A stretch of DNA of 64,000 bases from Bacillota bacterium. Lineage in GTDB: Bacteria; Bacillota; Clostridia; Christensenellales; Pumilibacteraceae. Under the pieces are notes generated by a model. The model made no database searches and was not told where the DNA came from. It worked only from the letters and a program-made list of their open reading frames with translations. Made by a program: the position numbers and the translations under genes. How positions within the stretch are numbered: position 1 is the stretch's first letter; the number at the start of each line of letters is the position of its first letter. The stretch spans positions 69,840 through 133,839 of the forward strand of contig WRAP01000002.1 in assembly GCA_009780135.1 (NCBI GenBank), written 5' to 3'. Positions 19,531-29,783 of the stretch are shown piece by piece.

Positions 19531-19542
19531 CAGTAAAAGAAA

Positions 19543-21945
19543 ATGAAATTAGTAATAATAGAGGGTGCCGGTAAAAAGGAAACCATAGAAAAGTATCTCG
19601 GTAACGGATACAAGGTGTTTGCCACAAAAGGGCATATTAGGGATTTGCCTGTAAAAAGCATTGCCATAAATGTTAAAAAGAATTTTGAGCCCAAGTATGA
19701 AATTATGGAAGATAAGGCTCAAATTGCCGAACAGCTAAAGCGAGAAGCGGGTAAAGCTAAAGACGGTATACTGCTTGCCACCGACCCAGACAGAGAAGGT
19801 GAGGCAATTTCTTGGCATGTGGCTCACATATTGGATATTGATGCGACTGCTCCCGTTAGAATTGTTTTTAACGAAATTTCTAAAAAAGCAATTACAACGG
19901 CATTAGCAAATCCAAGACCAATAGACCAAAGCTTGGTAGATGCTCAGCAGGCGAGAAGAGTTTTAGATAGACTTGTGGGTTATAAGGTTTCGCCAGTGCT
20001 TTGTAAAAAAATTCAAAGCAAGCTATCGGCAGGTCGTGTACAGTCTGTTACGCTAAAATTAGTTGTAGACAGAGAGCGAGAAATCCGTGCTTTTATTCCA
20101 GAGGAATATTGGCCGTTTGCTTCTATATTAAATAAGGCTGGCGATAGTACGGCGATTAAAGCGGTATTAGCTAAAAAGGAAGGCGAGAAGTATAAGCTAG
20201 TAAGTAAAGAAATGGTAGATGAAACGCTTGCGGGGCTTAACGGTAAAGAATACAAAGTAGCTAGCGTGAAAAAATCTATTACTAAGGCTCGACCTATGCC
20301 TCCGTTTATAACTTCTAGTTTGCAACAAGATGCTCTAAATAAACTGGGCTTTTCGCTAAAGCAAACCTCGTCTGTTGCTCAAACTCTTTACGAGGGTGTT
20401 GATGTTGGTCCAGAGGGGAAAGTGGCACTTGTAACATATATTCGTACCGATAGTACCCGAGTTGCTCCCGATGCGATTGCATCTGCTAGAGAATTTATCG
20501 GTAAAAAATACGGCGCCGATTATGTGCCTGAAAAACCGAATTTTTATGCCTCTAAAAAAGGCGCTCAGGACGCTCACGAGGCGATTCGCCCTATCAATTT
20601 AGACCGCACACCGGAGAGTCTAAAGGGTGCGTTAGCTCCTCCGCAATTTAAATTGTATAAACTAATTTACGAACGCTTTTTAGCAAGCCAAATGTCCGAT
20701 GCTACATATAATTCGTTAGCAGTCGAGATAGAGGCAGGGATTTACGGCTTTAAGGTTACGGGCAAAACCCCGCTTTTTCCTGGCTATACTGCCGTTTACA
20801 ACTTTGACACCTCGGCTAAAAAAGGCAAAAATGCAGAAGACAGCGAGGAAGATGAAGAAAACACAAATGCAAAAATTCCCGATTTAGTTGAAGGCGAAAT
20901 TCTTAACTTTGTTGAGTACAAATACGAACAAAAATTCACAAAGCCTCCAACCCGCTATACTGAGGCAAGTCTTGTTAAAGCTATGGAAGAAAAGGGTATC
21001 GGTCGTCCCGCTACTTATACTCCTACAATCAGCGTGCTTACTAGTCGTACTTATTGTTCTAAAGAGGGTCGTTATTTAGTGCCTAGCGAATTAGGCGAAA
21101 AGGTTACTGATATGCTGGTTAAGTATTTTCCTGATATTATGGATGTGTTATTTACCGCCAAAATGGAGGACGAATTAGATACGATTGAGGATGGTGGAGT
21201 TATTTGGCAGGGAGTTGTTGGCAAGTATTACGAAGGATTAGAGGAAAAAATCGCAAATGCTTTAGGCGATGAATACACGCTAAAAGAGCCTCCGGTAGAG
21301 ACAGATATTCCGTGCGATAAATGCGGAGTTAATATGGTTATAAGATCTGGTAGATTTGGGCAATTTTTAGCCTGTCCAGGATTTCCAAAATGTAAAAATA
21401 TAAAAAATATAGTTCAACCTGCTGTAGAGGCGGTAGACGGTATATCAGTGCCTCCGCCAAGCGAATACGAGAGTGCAGGTAGCTTTGATGGGGCTGAGCC
21501 AAATATAAATTTAAGTAACATAAACGAGGGTCAAACAATGGAGAATACAAAAACACTTACAGCAACGAAAATAGTAGTTCAAGAACAACAAAATTCTGGT
21601 ATTTTTTGCGAGAAATGCGGGAAAGAAATGATACTTAGAAACGGCAAATACGGTTCGTTTCACGCTTGCCCAGGTTATCCAGCATGTAAAAATATTAAAG
21701 ACATCAAAAAAGAAGAGGATGAAAATGCAGGTAACTGTCCAAAATGCAGTAAACCGCTAGGCAAACGCTTTTCTAAAGGTAAGCCTTTTTACGGCTGTTC
21801 TGGCTATCCAGATTGTAGCTTTGCAAGTAATCTTCCGTTATCAGACGAAAAATGTCCAGATTGCGGTAGTTATACAACTGTAAGAAAAGGTGCCGAAACC
21901 ACAACAATAATATGTGGGGCAAAGGGTTGTAAGTTTAAGAAGTAA
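19543..21945 (+). CDS. topA: DNA topoisomerase I with C-terminal zinc ribbons
   Basis: MKLVIIEGAGKKETIEKYLG, LATDPDREGEAISWHVAH, several CxxC zinc ribbons. Confidence 0.97.
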   Translation: MKLVIIEGAGKKETIEKYLGNGYKVFATKGHIRDLPVKSIAINVKKNFEPKYEIMEDKAQIAEQLKREAGKAKDGILLATDPDREGEAISWHVAHILDIDATAPVRIVFNEISKKAITTALANPRPIDQSLVDAQQARRVLDRLVGYKVSPVLCKKIQSKLSAGRVQSVTLKLVVDREREIRAFIPEEYWPFASILNKAGDSTAIKAVLAKKEGEKYKLVSKEMVDETLAGLNGKEYKVASVKKSITKARPMPPFITSSLQQDALNKLGFSLKQTSSVAQTLYEGVDVGPEGKVALVTYIRTDSTRVAPDAIASAREFIGKKYGADYVPEKPNFYASKKGAQDAHEAIRPINLDRTPESLKGALAPPQFKLYKLIYERFLASQMSDATYNSLAVEIEAGIYGFKVTGKTPLFPGYTAVYNFDTSAKKGKNAEDSEEDEENTNAKIPDLVEGEILNFVEYKYEQKFTKPPTRYTEASLVKAMEEKGIGRPATYTPTISVLTSRTYCSKEGRYLVPSELGEKVTDMLVKYFPDIMDVLFTAKMEDELDTIEDGGVIWQGVVGKYYEGLEEKIANALGDEYTLKEPPVETDIPCDKCGVNMVIRSGRFGQFLACPGFPKCKNIKNIVQPAVEAVDGISVPPPSEYESAGSFDGAEPNINLSNINEGQTMENTKTLTATKIVVQEQQNSGIFCEKCGKEMILRNGKYGSFHACPGYPACKNIKDIKKEEDENAGNCPKCSKPLGKRFSKGKPFYGCSGYPDCSFASNLPLSDEKCPDCGSYTTVRKGAETTTIICGAKGCKFKK

Positions 21946-22021
21946 AAATTAATTGAAAATTGAGAATGGAGAGTTGAGAATTGTTGATTATTTGCAATGC
22001 AAGAGCTAGAAAATTGAACAT

Positions 22022-23380
22022 ATGAATATACGAGCAACAATCATAGGTGCTGGACTGGCGGGGGCGGAGGCTTCGTATCAGCTAGCAAAAAGGGGAGTAA
22101 AGGTAACGCTTATAGATGCTAAGCCAAAGCAAAGAAGTCCCGCACATCATAGCGATAATTTTTGCGAGCTTGTTTGCTCTAACTCGCTAAAGAGTTTGGA
22201 CATTTGTACGGCTCATGGATTGCTTAAAGCGGAGCTTGAAATGCTTGATAGTTTTATTTTAGCGACTGCAAAAAAACACGCAGTTCCGGCGGGTAGTGCG
22301 TTGGCTGTGGATAGAGAAGCGTTTAGTAAAGAGATTACCGAGCTTTTATATAATCATCCTAATATCGAGATTGTTAATGAGTTAGTAGAGGAATTTCCGC
22401 TTGATGTGCCGTGCATTATTGCAACGGGACCGCTTACTATGGGGAATTTAGCGAATAAAATCAAAGAGGAATTCGCTGGAAATTTGTATTTTTATGATGC
22501 AGTTGCCCCGATTGTAAGTAGAGAAAGTATAGATTTTGATAGTGCATTTGTAGCGGATAGATATGGTAAGAGCGGAGATGATGGTGACCCTGCTTATATA
22601 AATTGCCCGATGGAAAAGGATGAGTATTTACATTTTGTTAGCGAGCTATTAAAAGCCGAAAAAGCACCTTTGCACGAATTCGAAAAAGATATTAAGGTGT
22701 TTGAGGGCTGTATGCCTGTAGAGGTTTTGGCAAGCAGAGGAGTAGATACTCTTAGATTTGGACCGCTTAAACCAGTTGGATTAGTTTGCCCAAAAACAGA
22801 CAGACGGCCGTATGCGGTTGTTCAGCTTAGGCAAGAAAACGCATCTGCTACAATGTATAACTTAGTAGGCTTTCAAACAAATCTAAAATTTAACGAACAA
22901 AAAAGAGTTTTTGGACTAATTCCCGCTCTAAAAGAGGCAGAGTTTTTACGCTATGGAGTTATGCACCGCAATACATTTGTAAATGCTCCCGAAGTTTTGA
23001 ATTGTGATTTTTCAACTAAAAAATATCCCAATATATATATAGCAGGACAACTAAGCGGAGTAGAGGGGTATTTAGAAAGCGTGGCGAGCGGTTTGCTATC
23101 GGCGATAAGTTTATTTAATAAGTTTGGGCGACAGAATGTCGTCCCTACAATATTTTCATTGCCTCCCACAACAATTTTAGGTGCTTTAACCGCCTATATA
23201 ACAACTCCTAATCAAAATTTTCAACCGATGAATGCTAATTTTGGATTATTGCCCCCGTTACTTAACTCTGAAAAACCAAAAACCAAACTCAAAAAACTTG
23301 AGCACAAAAATCTCAAAAAGCAACAACTATCAGATAGAGCAATAGATGATTTTAAGAAACATTTAAATAATAGCTTATAG
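22022..23380 (+). CDS. trmFO: Methylenetetrahydrofolate-tRNA-(uracil-5-)-methyltransferase TrmFO
   Basis: GAGLAGAEASYQLAKRG and FCELVCSNSLKS, FQPMNANFGLLPPL. Confidence 0.96.
   Translation: MNIRATIIGAGLAGAEASYQLAKRGVKVTLIDAKPKQRSPAHHSDNFCELVCSNSLKSLDICTAHGLLKAELEMLDSFILATAKKHAVPAGSALAVDREAFSKEITELLYNHPNIEIVNELVEEFPLDVPCIIATGPLTMGNLANKIKEEFAGNLYFYDAVAPIVSRESIDFDSAFVADRYGKSGDDGDPAYINCPMEKDEYLHFVSELLKAEKAPLHEFEKDIKVFEGCMPVEVLASRGVDTLRFGPLKPVGLVCPKTDRRPYAVVQLRQENASATMYNLVGFQTNLKFNEQKRVFGLIPALKEAEFLRYGVMHRNTFVNAPEVLNCDFSTKKYPNIYIAGQLSGVEGYLESVASGLLSAISLFNKFGRQNVVPTIFSLPPTTILGALTAYITTPNQNFQPMNANFGLLPPLLNSEKPKTKLKKLEHKNLKKQQLSDRAIDDFKKHLNNSL
23126..23148 (-). repeat. GTAGGG-family palindromic element inside trmFO
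   Basis: gggcgacagaatgtcgtccctac; reverse complement GTAGGGACGACATTCTGTCGCCC. Confidence 0.7.
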
Positions 23381-23474
23381 TTTTATTAGCACTTGAATAT
23401 TCTTTACATCTCTTAATCTATCAGTTATAATATAATCAATCGTAGGGGAAAATTAAAAAAATCAAGGAAATAGT

Positions 23475-23516
23475 AATAGTTGGAACTGTAAGGAAATTAC
23501 TACAGCCAACAATACG
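23475..23516 (+). promoter_or_regulatory. Structured hslV leader, copy 2 of the duplicated motif
   Basis: AATAGTTGGAACTGTAA; GTTGG-aa-CTGTA / TACAG-CCAAC stem. Confidence 0.55.
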
Positions 23517-23527
23517 ACATTAAAAAT

Positions 23528-24076
23528 ATGGTTCAATTAGATGGAACAACTATTGTTGCCGTAAAGAGAGGCGGTAGCATTGTAATAGCGGGTGATGGTC
23601 AGGTTACTCAAAGCCAAGCTATTATATTAAAAGGTAATGCCGTAAAGGTTAGAAGGCTTTATAACGATAAAGTGGTGGTTGGCTTTGCGGGCAGTGTGGC
23701 GGACGCTTTTACACTTAGCGAAAAGTTTGAGGCTATGCTAAATAAGTATAGCGGGAATTTAACACGCAGTGCGGTGGAGCTTGCTCAGCTTTGGCGAAGC
23801 GATAAAATGCTTCGTCATTTAGAGGCGATGCTTATTGTTGCTGATGATAATGAGCTACTTATTTTAAGCGGTATGGGCGATGTTATCGAGCCATGCGATG
23901 GTGTTTGTGCTATTGGTAGCGGTGGTAATTACGCACTAGCTGCGGCTAAAGCGCTGCTTGATAACACAAAGCTATCTGCTAGAGAAATAGCAGAAAAAGC
24001 AATGACAGTAGCGGCTGATATTTGCGTTTATACAAATCACAATTTTACAATAGAAGAATTAGGGGGTAAAAAATAA
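23528..24076 (+). CDS. hslV: ATP-dependent protease subunit HslV
   Basis: [40 protein letters not shown]. Confidence 0.96.
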   Translation: MVQLDGTTIVAVKRGGSIVIAGDGQVTQSQAIILKGNAVKVRRLYNDKVVVGFAGSVADAFTLSEKFEAMLNKYSGNLTRSAVELAQLWRSDKMLRHLEAMLIVADDNELLILSGMGDVIEPCDGVCAIGSGGNYALAAAKALLDNTKLSAREIAEKAMTVAADICVYTNHNFTIEELGGKK

Positions 24077-25396
24077 ATGGAATTAACACCAAAACAAATT
24101 GTGGCGGAATTAGACCGCTATATAATTGGTCAGGTAGAGGCCAAAAAAGCAGTAGCGGTAGCACTTAGAAACCGCTATAGACGCAGTCAGCTTCCTCAAA
24201 AGCTGATGGATGAAATTACGCCCAAAAACATTATAATGAAGGGTCCTACGGGCGTTGGTAAAACCGAAATTGCCCGCAGGCTTGCTAAAATTGTAAAAGC
24301 TCCTTTTATAAAGGTAGAAGCAACTAAATTCACTGAAGTCGGTTATGTGGGTAGAGATGTAGAGAGCATGGTTAGAGATTTAGCCGAAACCTCGGTGCGT
24401 CTTGTTAAAGCCGAAAAGCTAGAAGCTCTACACGAAAAAGCTAGCGAAGCAGCCGAAAAGCGAGTTTTAGATATTTTGTATATTGCTAAAAAGGCTGAAA
24501 ACGCAGATACTGCTGAAAAAATCGTTAAAGATAAGGTATTAGCAGACTTGCGCAATGGTAAAGAAAATAATACTCAAATTGAGATTGATGTTATCGATAT
24601 GCCTCGCCCTATTGAAATGATGCCTGGTATGGGTATGGAAATAAATATGGCAGACCTTATGGGTAGCATTGGCGGTAGTAAAAAGAGGAAAAAGCGTAAA
24701 TGTAGCGTCAAAGAGGCTATTAAGATTTTTACGCTAGAAGAAAGTGAAAAATATATCGACCCTGATGCTATCAACAGCGAGGCAATTCGCCGTGCTGAAC
24801 AGGCGGGCATTATTTTTATTGACGAAATAGACAAAATTGCAGGTAAAAATAGCCGTGGCGGTGGCGGACCCGATGTGTCTAGAGAGGGTGTTCAAAGAGA
24901 TATTCTGCCGATTGTAGAGGGTAGTACTGTGCAAACAAAATACGGAGCGTTAAAAACGGATTATATTTTGTTTATAGCAAGCGGAGCGTTCCATATTGCC
25001 GATTTTTCGGACTTAATTCCCGAGTTGCAAGGCCGTTTTCCTGTTTATGCCGAGCTTACGAGTTTATCTAAAGATGACTTTAAGTGTATTTTAACAAAGC
25101 CCGAAAACGCAATCATTAAGCAATACACCGAGTTATTAAAGGTTGATAATATTACTCTAAAATTTATGGACGATGCGATTGACGAAATTGCTAGTGTTGC
25201 TTACGATCAAAACGAACTAAAAGAAAACATCGGTGCTAGAAGACTGCACACAATAATGGAAAAATTATTAGAAGAATTATCCTTTAATGCAGGTGGCGAT
25301 CATCCTATGACAACAATTAAAATCGATCGAAAATTTGTTCAAAGTGCTCTAGGAAGCGAGAAAAATAAGCGAGATTTAAGAAAATATATATTGTAA
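24077..25396 (+). CDS. hslU: ATP-dependent protease ATPase subunit HslU
   Basis: [25 protein letters not shown] and [16 protein letters not shown]. Confidence 0.97.
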   Translation: MELTPKQIVAELDRYIIGQVEAKKAVAVALRNRYRRSQLPQKLMDEITPKNIIMKGPTGVGKTEIARRLAKIVKAPFIKVEATKFTEVGYVGRDVESMVRDLAETSVRLVKAEKLEALHEKASEAAEKRVLDILYIAKKAENADTAEKIVKDKVLADLRNGKENNTQIEIDVIDMPRPIEMMPGMGMEINMADLMGSIGGSKKRKKRKCSVKEAIKIFTLEESEKYIDPDAINSEAIRRAEQAGIIFIDEIDKIAGKNSRGGGGPDVSREGVQRDILPIVEGSTVQTKYGALKTDYILFIASGAFHIADFSDLIPELQGRFPVYAELTSLSKDDFKCILTKPENAIIKQYTELLKVDNITLKFMDDAIDEIASVAYDQNELKENIGARRLHTIMEKLLEELSFNAGGDHPMTTIKIDRKFVQSALGSEKNKRDLRKYIL

Positions 25397-25545
25397 AAGT
25401 ATATTGTTTATCTAACAATATGATCTAAATTTTTTAAAAAAACTTGTTAATTTGCTAGACAGCAAGTTATAGATATTGTACACTTATCACATATATTTAA
25501 TTGTTGCCCAAATTGTAGGTGACTTATAAAAGGAGAAATAAAAAT

Positions 25546-25710
25546 ATGAGAGTTATAACAGAAGAATGTATTTCTTGCGGAGCGTGCGTAGACAGCTGTC
25601 CCGTAAATTGTATCCACGAAGGCACACCTTACACAATTGATCCAAACGAGTGTATTGATTGTGGTGCTTGTGACCCGACTTGTCCAGTTAATGCGATTAT
25701 AGAGAAGTAA
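25546..25710 (+). CDS. 2[4Fe-4S] ferredoxin
   Basis: CISCGACVDSCPVNC and CIDCGACDPTCPV; start chosen at the ATG after AAAAGGAG. Confidence 0.93.
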   Translation: MRVITEECISCGACVDSCPVNCIHEGTPYTIDPNECIDCGACDPTCPVNAIIEK

Positions 25711-25718
25711 AATCCTAT

Positions 25719-25767
25719 AAAAATAAAAAATAGCCATCTAAAAACAAGATGGCTATTTTTTATTTTT
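25719..25767. terminator. Bidirectional terminator
   Basis: AAAAATAAAAAATAGCCATCT / AGATGGCTATTTTTTATTTTT long perfect stem. Confidence 0.9.
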
Positions 25768-26982
25768 ATTAATTATTTCTCGTAATTTCTTAGATCTATT
25801 TTCTGCGATTTCTTTGCGTCTTTCTTCTAGGGTTTTTGGAATATGATTTGAATTTGAGGCGAATTCTCTTGTTGCATACAAGCGACTGGGAAGAGTAATA
25901 TCATTATGGTTTTTTATGGGAGGATGTATAGATAATTTTTCATTAGTGGTAGTTGTGTTGCTTGTTTTGTTAGTTATAGTGTTGCTTATAAAATTATTTT
26001 CAACCTTTATGCCATAAAGACCTGTTATTAGCTGTTCCACATTTTGATAGCGATTTTTAGCATATACAGCAAGCGATTTCATAAGTGCTGTTTCTTGTGT
26101 CGGGCTAATTATAGCATCTTGTTCACTAGGTTTGATAATGCTATCTATATGTGTTCTATTTATACTCTCAGGCGGTATTTTGCCTGTTATGCAATAATAG
26201 ATAGAAACGCCAATAGCATAAATGTCAGTCCACGGACCTTGTTCTCCGTTAGTGCGATATTGCTCCTCTGGTGCAAAACCTTGTTTTAATACTATTGATA
26301 AGCTGTTTCCTTCTAAATCAGATTGGTTTGTTGCCCCAAAATCAATCAACTTAACCTCATTATGCTTAGTTATAATAATATTATCTGGCGAAATGTCTCT
26401 ATGGATTAAGTTCATTCTGTGTATAAAAATAAGCGAATCTAACACAGGATGCAAAATATCTAATGTTTCATCCATACTAATGCGACCGCCCCTTTGTTGT
26501 ACATATTTTTTTAAAGAAATTCCATCTAAAAATTCCATAGCTATATAAGCAGTGCCGTTTTCGGAGAAAAAATCTTTTACCGAAACGATTCCTGATAGGT
26601 TTTTAACTTTAGCCAAAGCCTTAGCCTCATCTATAAAGCGCTTTAATCCGCGATTAGATGCCTCTTGATTTTTTTTACTATTTATAACAATATGATAAGA
26701 TTTTGGAACTCGATTTACATAACCGTTAGGGTAGTATTCTTTTATAGCAATTTTTGTATTTGTAGTTAGGTCCCATACTAAATAGGTAATACCAAAACCG
26801 CCCTCACCTAAAGTATTAACGATTAAATAACGCTTGTTTAGTACAGTTCGTTTAGGTAAATGATGCGATAAATTCGGAACATCGTTCGCTTGTTTACCGC
26901 ACTGTAAACAATTTCTTTGTAGATCTAAGTCTCCAAAGCAAAAAAGACATACATTTTTATTTGTTCTAATTTTATTAGGCAT
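25753..26982 (-). CDS. Serine/threonine protein kinase with N-terminal zinc-ribbon-like CxxC pair
   Basis: LGEGGFGITYLVWD, IAIKEYYP, HRDISPDNIIIT, KLIDFGA; N-terminus CLFCFGD...CLQCGK. Confidence 0.93.
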   Translation of the reverse strand: MPNKIRTNKNVCLFCFGDLDLQRNCLQCGKQANDVPNLSHHLPKRTVLNKRYLIVNTLGEGGFGITYLVWDLTTNTKIAIKEYYPNGYVNRVPKSYHIVINSKKNQEASNRGLKRFIDEAKALAKVKNLSGIVSVKDFFSENGTAYIAMEFLDGISLKKYVQQRGGRISMDETLDILHPVLDSLIFIHRMNLIHRDISPDNIIITKHNEVKLIDFGATNQSDLEGNSLSIVLKQGFAPEEQYRTNGEQGPWTDIYAIGVSIYYCITGKIPPESINRTHIDSIIKPSEQDAIISPTQETALMKSLAVYAKNRYQNVEQLITGLYGIKVENNFISNTITNKTSNTTTTNEKLSIHPPIKNHNDITLPSRLYATREFASNSNHIPKTLEERRKEIAENRSKKLREIINKNKK

Positions 26983-27011
26983 TTTTTTGATTTATAATGC
27001 AAGGATATTTT

Positions 27012-27767
27012 TTAGTCTTCAACTACCATTGCCACAATAGCTGTATAATTATCGTTATATTTCCCGATGCGTTTAAGAAGGCGTTGTTCCATTTTTTCAA
27101 GAGCTTCACTAGGAGAATAACTATTACTTAAATCTTCTTCCATTTCTTCCTCAAAAACATATTCCCAAAAGCCATCGGTACATAGGATAAAACTATCGCC
27201 AGATTGAATTTCGCCGCTATTAAGAGTTTCAATATCAGCAGGAGAGATAAAATCGCTACCTAGTACTCTAGTAAGTTTGTTTTGGTCTTTATGAGTGCGA
27301 ATATCTTGAAGAGTTATCTCTCCGCTGTCTACAGCGACTTGGCTAAGAGAGTGGTCTTTAGATTGATATTCTAATTTATTATTCCTAAAAAAATAAATTC
27401 GACTGTCACCAATATGAGCGAAGGTAGTGGCATTACCATTTGTAACAGCTAGTGCCACGGTTGTACAGCTTGTTGAAATCTCATTGTTTGTTTGTTTGTG
27501 GGCAACAACATTATTATGTGCATTTTGAATATATGCTTCTACAAAAGTTCTCTGCACGGCTCTATTTGGGTCGATAGCACAAATCTTTTCAAAATCGTTA
27601 ATAATATGAGTAGCACAAAGCTGACTGGCAACCTCGCTACCATAGTAGCTGCCAAGCCCATCGCAAACAACAAAGCACGATGCTTTTTCGTTTATGCTAG
27701 ACGCTAAATAATCCTGATTATATTCCCGTCCGCCAATTTTGCAAAATGTACTAACCTGTATTTTCAT
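27012..27767 (-). CDS. PP2C-family Ser/Thr phosphatase
   Basis: REYNQDY, FVVCDGLGSYYGSEVAS, HIGDSRIYFFRN, LCTDGFWEYV. Confidence 0.93.
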   Translation of the reverse strand: MKIQVSTFCKIGGREYNQDYLASSINEKASCFVVCDGLGSYYGSEVASQLCATHIINDFEKICAIDPNRAVQRTFVEAYIQNAHNNVVAHKQTNNEISTSCTTVALAVTNGNATTFAHIGDSRIYFFRNNKLEYQSKDHSLSQVAVDSGEITLQDIRTHKDQNKLTRVLGSDFISPADIETLNSGEIQSGDSFILCTDGFWEYVFEEEMEEDLSNSYSPSEALEKMEQRLLKRIGKYNDNYTAIVAMVVED

Positions 27768-27904
27768 TTTACTTTGGAGTTTTAATAAGCTTTATACCCC
27801 ATATAAAAATATATCACAAATTAACAAATAATGCAACCGACTAAAAAGAGTTTGACTTTTCTATAAAATAAGTGCACAATTATAACTAGCTTGCACTTAA
27901 AATT

Positions 27905-28672
27905 ATGTTAATAGATACACATTCACACATTACAGATAAAAAATTTGACTATAGACAAATAATTGCGGATATGGATAAAGATAATCTTAGCCGTATTATT
28001 ACTGTTGGGTATGATTATAAAAATTCGCTAGAGGGATTAGAAATTGCAAAAAATAACGAAAATGTTTATTGCAGTTTAGGATTACATCCAAGTAGTGCTA
28101 ATTTTTTTGACGATAAACTATCGCAACAGCATTTAGAGCTATCTAACCACCCAAAAGTTGTGGCGATAGGTGAGATTGGGTTAGATTATCATTATCCCGA
28201 TTTTGATAAGGCAATTCAAGTAAAGGCTTGCGTTGCTCAATTAGAGATAGCACATCGAGCTAATTTACCGGTGATTATTCATATGAGGGATTGTGATGCT
28301 GATATGAAAAATCTACTTAAAGCTAATAAATCAAAACTCACTAAGGGCGGTGTTATGCATTGCTATAGCGGTAGCTTAGAGAGTGCCTATGAGTATATGG
28401 ATTTAGGATTTTATATTTCGTTTACAGGGGTTATAACTTACAAAAATGCAAAAAAGGCTAGCGAAATTATAGAGAATATTCCGCCGGATAAAATTTTAAT
28501 AGAAACAGATTGTCCATATCTTAGCCCTGAGCCATATAGAGGACAGTTAAATTTTCCAAAAAATGTTGTGTTTGTTGCAAAGCATATCGCCGAAGTTTTG
28601 GATAAATCATTAAAAGAAGTTGCACAAATCACAACAGATAATGCGTACAGACTATTTGATAAATTGAAATAG
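27905..28672 (+). CDS. tatD: TatD family DNase
   Basis: MLIDTHSHITDKKFD, GEIGLDYHY, ETDCPYLSPEPYRG. Confidence 0.95.
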   Translation: MLIDTHSHITDKKFDYRQIIADMDKDNLSRIITVGYDYKNSLEGLEIAKNNENVYCSLGLHPSSANFFDDKLSQQHLELSNHPKVVAIGEIGLDYHYPDFDKAIQVKACVAQLEIAHRANLPVIIHMRDCDADMKNLLKANKSKLTKGGVMHCYSGSLESAYEYMDLGFYISFTGVITYKNAKKASEIIENIPPDKILIETDCPYLSPEPYRGQLNFPKNVVFVAKHIAEVLDKSLKEVAQITTDNAYRLFDKLK

Positions 28673-28685
28673 GAGAAAGTTATTT

Positions 28686-29783
28686 ATGCTAAAATATATA
28701 ACGGCAGGAGAAAGTCATGGCAAAGCTATTATTGGCATTTTGCAAGGTTTACCTGCTAACTTAAAAGTCGATATAAATAAAATCAATGCCGAATTAGTGC
28801 TTAGACAACAAGGATACGGTAGGGGAACTAGGCAACAAATTGAATGCGACAGAGCCGAGATTTTGGCTGGAATTAGGGGTGGAGTAACAACGGGTGCTCC
28901 GATAGGTTTTTTAGTAGAAAATAAAGATTTTGAGAACTGGAAAGATATTATTGGAGTAGATGCAACAAAGCTAAAAGAGCGAAAGGTTACAGCAGTTCGT
29001 CCCGGACACGCAGATTTAGCAGGCTGTATAAAATATAATCAACAAGATGCTAGAAATATTTTAGAGCGGGCAAGTGCTAGAAGTACAGTTGCCGATGTTG
29101 TGGTTGGTAGTATTTGTTTGCAGTTTTTGAGTGAATCAGGTATAAAAGTCGAAGCTGAAGTTGTTAGTGTTGGTGGAGTGGCTGTAGGGGACGCACACCT
29201 AGGCGTCCCAAATAATATTAAAAAAGCAATCGATTTAGCAAGAGCAAAAGGCGATACTCTTGGAGGAGTTGTTAAGCTAAGAATTAAATATTTAGGATAT
29301 GGTTTTGGTAGTCATATTGCTCCTGAAACTAGGCTAGAATATCATATAATGAGTAGCTTAGGTGCAATACAAAGCGTTAAAGCGGTTGCTATTGGCGATA
29401 TATTGCAAAACTTATCTGCTACCGGTAGTGAATTTCACGATGAGTTATTTATTGATAACAATGGTCAAATCATAAGAAAAACTAGCCGAGCAGGCGGTAT
29501 AGAGGGTGGAATTAGTAACGGCGAGGACATAGTTGTTAGTGTTTTTTGCAAACCGATTCCTAGCGTTCCTATGGGGTTAAAAAGTGTAGATATAGCTACA
29601 AAAAAGCCATCAACTTCTGCTAGCGAAAGAGGCGATACCTCAGCAATAGAATCGGTAGCGGTTGTAGCCAAAAGCGTACTGGCGTTTACAATTTCTAAAG
29701 TTATTTTATCAACACTCGGTGGCGACCATATGGACGAGATAAAAGAAAGAATGAAAGTAAAAAAGGAGGCAAGTTTTTTATGA
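28686..29783 (+). CDS. aroC: Chorismate synthase
   Basis: TAGESHGKAIIGILQGLPA and GRGTRQQIECDRAEILAG. Confidence 0.97.
   Translation: MLKYITAGESHGKAIIGILQGLPANLKVDINKINAELVLRQQGYGRGTRQQIECDRAEILAGIRGGVTTGAPIGFLVENKDFENWKDIIGVDATKLKERKVTAVRPGHADLAGCIKYNQQDARNILERASARSTVADVVVGSICLQFLSESGIKVEAEVVSVGGVAVGDAHLGVPNNIKKAIDLARAKGDTLGGVVKLRIKYLGYGFGSHIAPETRLEYHIMSSLGAIQSVKAVAIGDILQNLSATGSEFHDELFIDNNGQIIRKTSRAGGIEGGISNGEDIVVSVFCKPIPSVPMGLKSVDIATKKPSTSASERGDTSAIESVAVVAKSVLAFTISKVILSTLGGDHMDEIKERMKVKKEASFL
29184..29209 (+). repeat. GTAGGG-family palindromic element inside aroC
   Basis: GTAGGGGACGCACACCTAGGCGTCCC; 7-bp arms GGGACGC/GCGTCCC. Confidence 0.75.
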
